Shown here: piece after piece, positions 61,525 to 64,000 of the stretch | Layout of the letters: every line of letters starts with the position of its first letter | Position numbering within the stretch: the stretch's first letter is position 1 | Assembly (NCBI RefSeq): GCF_047238345.1 | Contig: NZ_JBDFMQ010000001.1 | Coordinates: 1,922,001 to 1,986,000 of the forward strand | Length of the DNA stretch: 64,000 bases | Source: Shouchella sp047238345 | Lineage (GTDB): Bacteria; Bacillota; Bacilli; Bacillales; Bacillaceae_D | Direction of reading: 5' to 3' | The notes under the pieces: model-generated | Seen by the model: only the letters and a program-made list of their open reading frames with translations | Told to the model about the DNA's origin: nothing | Database searches by the model: none | Program-made: the position numbers and the translations under genes

Positions 61525-62481
61525 CTACTTTTGCGTGATCGTTTCTGCGATGAATTTCCCATGCTCTCTTCCATTTTCAATGAAAATTTCGTTTGCATGA
61601 TTACCAGCGGCAATGACACCGGCAATATAGAGATTCGCTACATTCGTTTCCATAGTAATTGGGTTAAACGTTGGTCGACCAGACGCATCGTCTACTTCGA
61701 CTCCCATGTTTCGTAAAAATGAATGGTCAGGATGATAGCCTGTCATCGCAAAAACAAAATCAGCTTTCGCCTTTGACTCTTCTCCATTTTCTGTATAGTA
61801 AACCGCTTTTTCCGTAATTTGATTAATATGTGCGTTAAAAGCAAGACTAATGCGTTTATTTTTTACCAAGGACACGAGTTCAGGTAAGATCCATGGCTTT
61901 ACACTAGCAGAATAATCGGAGCCACGATACAGCATGGTGACGTGAGCGCCTGCTTTTTCGAGCTCAATGGCAGCATCAACAGCCGAGTTTTTACCGCCGA
62001 TCACAACAACATGATGATTGAAGTACGGGTGCGCTTCTTTGAAGTAATGCATGACATGACTGTTTGTTTCACCAGGAATATTCATCAGATTCGGCGAATC
62101 ATAATAGCCTGTTGCAACCACTACATTTCGCGCCTGATACGTACGTTTTGATGTTTCAACTTGGAACGTACCATCTGTCTGCTTATGAACAGTTTGAACC
62201 ATTTCATACGCATGTACATTTATTTGTTTGCGCTCTGTCACCATTCGATAATAAACAAGCGCTTGATTTCGCTTCGGCTTTCGCTCTTCCGTTATAAACG
62301 GTACGCCACCAATTTCTAGCCGTTCACTCGTACTAAAAAACGTTTGATGTGTTGGGTAGCGGTAAATGGCGTTCACAATATTTTCTTTTTCAATGACAAG
62401 AGTCGATAACCCTTTCTCGTCACATTCTATTGCGGCTGATAATCCGCACGGCCCTCCACCAATAATAATTACATCATACAT
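61525..62481 (-). CDS. ypdA: Bacillithiol disulfide reductase (YpdA/Bdr family)
   Basis: An FAD/NADPH oxidoreductase of 318 residues that in Firmicutes reduces bacillithiol disulfide. FAD motif VIIIGGGPCGLSAA at the N-terminus, with the active cysteine (Cys14) inside it, NADPH motif VVIGGKNSAVDAA and the C-terminal ATGYHPDHSFL and YIAGVIAAG segments. It pairs functionally with bshA and bshB1 in this window. Confidence 0.93.
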   Translation of the reverse strand: MYDVIIIGGGPCGLSAAIECDEKGLSTLVIEKENIVNAIYRYPTHQTFFSTSERLEIGGVPFITEERKPKRNQALVYYRMVTERKQINVHAYEMVQTVHKQTDGTFQVETSKRTYQARNVVVATGYYDSPNLMNIPGETNSHVMHYFKEAHPYFNHHVVVIGGKNSAVDAAIELEKAGAHVTMLYRGSDYSASVKPWILPELVSLVKNKRISLAFNAHINQITEKAVYYTENGEESKAKADFVFAMTGYHPDHSFLRNMGVEVDDASGRPTFNPITMETNVANLYIAGVIAAGNHANEIFIENGREHGKFIAETITQK

Positions 62482-62518
62482 CTGTTGATCATCCTCTTCT
62501 TCATGCTAATTCATCGGC

Positions 62519-62554
62519 AAAACCCTTGTGCATAGCGCTATACACAAGGGTTTT
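62519..62554 (-). terminator. Terminator after gudB
   Basis: A 12-bp stem (AAAACCCTTGTG/CACAAGGGTTTT) around the palindrome ATAGCGCTAT, with a T4 tail on the minus strand, 19 nt past the gudB stop. Confidence 0.75.
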
Positions 62555-62572
62555 CTTTAACTGTATATCAAG

Positions 62573-63829
62573 TTAGACCCAGCCTCGAAAACGAGAAGCT
62601 TCTGCCATTCTACGAACACCAACCATATAAGCAGCTAAACGCATGTCCACTTTTCGACGCTTAGCTAATTGATAGATATGGTCAAATGCTTCTACAAGCA
62701 CAGATTGTAGCTTGCCTTCGACTTCATCCGCAGACCAGTAAAACCCTTGATTATTTTGGACCCACTCAAAATACGAAACCGTTACGCCTCCAGCACTCGC
62801 TAGAACATCCGGGACGAGCAAGATTCCTCGTTCAGACAAAATCTTTGTGGCCTCTAGTGTTGTCGGGCCATTTGCCGCCTCAACCACAATAGATGCTTTA
62901 ATGTTCCCAGCATTATGGGCTGTAATTTGATTTTCAATTGCCGCTGGCACTAAAATATCGCATTCCATTTCCAGCAATTCTTCATTTGTTATAGTGTCTT
63001 TAAAAAGTTTCGTTACGGTTCCAAAACTATCACGTCGATCTAGTAAATAGTCTATGTCCAGTCCCTCTTCATCGTATAAAGCACCATAAGCATCTGCAAT
63101 ACCTACAACTGTTGCGCCTGCGTCGGACATAAATTTGGCCAAGAAACTTCCAGCGTTTCCGAATCCTTGGATAATCACTTTTGCGCCATCCATATCTACG
63201 CCTTGTCTTTTCGCTGCCTCATTCACACAAATGGTTACTCCTTTTGCGGTAGCAGATTCTCTGCCATGGGAACCACCTAAAACAAGTGGTTTTCCCGTAA
63301 TAAAACCTGGAGAGTCAAATTCACGAATACGACTATACTCATCAAGCATCCACGCCATTATTTGTGAATTAGTAAACACGTCTGGTGCAGGGATATCTTT
63401 CGTCGGTCCGACAATTTGACTAATTGCGCGAACGTACCCCCGGCTTAGTCGCTCGACTTCGCGGAATGACATCGTTCGAGGATCGCAAATAATCCCCCCT
63501 TTTCCACCGCCATATGGAAGGTTAACAATCCCAGCTTTAAGACTCATCCAGATGGAAAGCGCCTTAACTTCCTTTTCTGTCACATCTGGATGAAACCGCA
63601 CGCCGCCTTTAGTCGGTCCTACAGAATCATTATGCTGTGCACGATAGCCAGTAAAGATTTTCGTTGATCCATCATCCATTCTTACAGGAATTCGAACCGT
63701 CATCATTCGCATTGGTTCCTTTAATAATTCGTACATTTCTTCCGGGTAGCCTAATTTACTTAATGCAGTATGTATAATGGATTGAGTTGACGCTAGAACA
63801 TCGTTCGTTCGATCCGCGCTTTCGTCCAT
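62573..63829 (-). CDS. gudB: NAD-specific glutamate dehydrogenase
   Basis: Deaminates glutamate to 2-oxoglutarate. The 418 residues have GGVRFHPDVT, GGKGGI with the catalytic lysine, PAPDVFTNSQIMAWM and the NAD motif IQGFGNAGSFLA, ending EASRFRGWV. The stretch TEKEVKALSIW has a single VKA, so the 9-bp duplication that inactivates gudB in laboratory B. subtilis 168 is absent. Located between ypdA and the partial gene at the end. Confidence 0.94.
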   Translation of the reverse strand: MDESADRTNDVLASTQSIIHTALSKLGYPEEMYELLKEPMRMMTVRIPVRMDDGSTKIFTGYRAQHNDSVGPTKGGVRFHPDVTEKEVKALSIWMSLKAGIVNLPYGGGKGGIICDPRTMSFREVERLSRGYVRAISQIVGPTKDIPAPDVFTNSQIMAWMLDEYSRIREFDSPGFITGKPLVLGGSHGRESATAKGVTICVNEAAKRQGVDMDGAKVIIQGFGNAGSFLAKFMSDAGATVVGIADAYGALYDEEGLDIDYLLDRRDSFGTVTKLFKDTITNEELLEMECDILVPAAIENQITAHNAGNIKASIVVEAANGPTTLEATKILSERGILLVPDVLASAGGVTVSYFEWVQNNQGFYWSADEVEGKLQSVLVEAFDHIYQLAKRRKVDMRLAAYMVGVRRMAEASRFRGWV

Positions 63830-63926
63830 TTTATGTCACCTCACGGAATTATCCTTTTTTCGTTGAACACTTCTTATGATAATGAAACATGACAGGGAAT
63901 GCTACCCTTATTTTTATTAATAACCT

Positions 63927-64000
63927 TCAATTCATTGTCTTATAGCGTCTTACTTCTTCTATGTATTCCACATTCGCGCCATTCCAGACGTCTTTTTTAA
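63927..64000 (-). CDS. C-terminal end of an unidentified gene (cut by window edge)
   Basis: An open frame of about 24 codons enters from the right edge and ends at TGA (63927-63929), reading DVWNGANVEYIEEVRRYK then TMN. It is too short to identify. It lies upstream of gudB on the same strand with a 97-bp gap. Confidence 0.4.
   Translation of the reverse strand, partial: KKDVWNGANVEYIEEVRRYKTMN

Noticed and set aside
1..64000. Mobile elements, prophage genes, CRISPR repeats, tRNA or rRNA genes
   Set aside because: No transposase, integrase, regular repeat-spacer array or tRNA-like or rRNA-like sequence was recognised on either strand.

Overview
The window is 64 kb of low-GC Firmicute core chromosome. 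Gene content and order closely follow the dnaD/asnS to gudB segment of Bacillus subtilis: dinG, panBCD-birA-cca-bshAB1-mgsA-dapB, qcrABC-ypiFBA, the aromatic amino acid supraoperon, ndk-hepT-menG-hepS-mtrB-folE, spoIVA-gpsA-plsY-der, rpsA-plsC-cmk, ypeB-sleB, prsW and ypdA-gudB. Spore genes (spoIVA, sleB, ypeB, ypjB, a SpoVIF-like gene), bacillithiol genes (bshA, bshB1, ypdA), a Rieske/cytochrome bc complex with a b/c fusion subunit, TRAP and an S-box riboswitch all point to an endospore-forming Bacillaceae. The many acidic extracytoplasmic proteins would suit an alkaliphilic lineage, but that is inference. Almost everything is on the minus strand; the main plus-strand genes are ypjC, a 59-codon ORF at about 3 kb and a putative small RNA at about 24.8 kb. 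No rRNA, tRNA, CRISPR array, prophage or insertion sequence was seen.

Layout. 1-7.4 kb: dnaD (cut by the window edge), asnS, ypmB, ypmA, a plus-strand small ORF with its own terminator, an amidohydrolase (mtaD-like) and dinG. 7.4-16.8 kb: a TPR protein, panDCB behind a structured leader resembling the pan RNA motif, birA, cca, bacillithiol genes, mgsA, dapB and a MazG-like protein. 16.9-24.6 kb: membrane and sporulation genes (ypjC, yugP, ypjB, ypjA), qcrABC, ypiF, ypiB, ypiA. 24.7-34.7 kb: a plus-strand sRNA candidate with CcpA-type cre boxes, then the aro-trp-his-tyr supraoperon. 34.7-40.8 kb: cheR, ndk, quinone prenyl-chain and headgroup genes, mtrB (TRAP) and folE. 40.8-52.7 kb: spoIVA, yphF, yphE, a SpoVIF-like gene, gpsA, plsY, der, yphA, rpsA, plsC, cmk, ypeB, sleB. 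52.8-64 kb: an S-box-controlled metI-yitJ-metH operon placed between sleB and prsW, a small zinc-ribbon gene, prsW, ansA, ypdA, gudB and the tail of one more gene.

The most interesting part is the regulation of the aromatic supraoperon. It lacks trpE and aroA at their usual places. Where trpE would begin there is a leader with exactly eleven (G/U)AG triplets, matching the 11-mer TRAP ring encoded 8 kb away by mtrB. This is followed by a hairpin that holds a start codon in its stem, and by an unrecognised 61-codon ORF overlapping trpD. No intrinsic terminator is seen in that leader, so control is probably translational. At the other end, where aroA would lie, is a short plus-strand transcription unit: a good sigma-A promoter with a perfect cre box between -35 and -10, about 94 nt with a C/U-rich hairpin loop, and a 16-bp terminator that contains a second cre. 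It looks like a CcpA-repressed small RNA. The panB leader, the plus-strand 59-codon gene and an MqnP-like prenyltransferase inside the hep/men operon are further points of interest.
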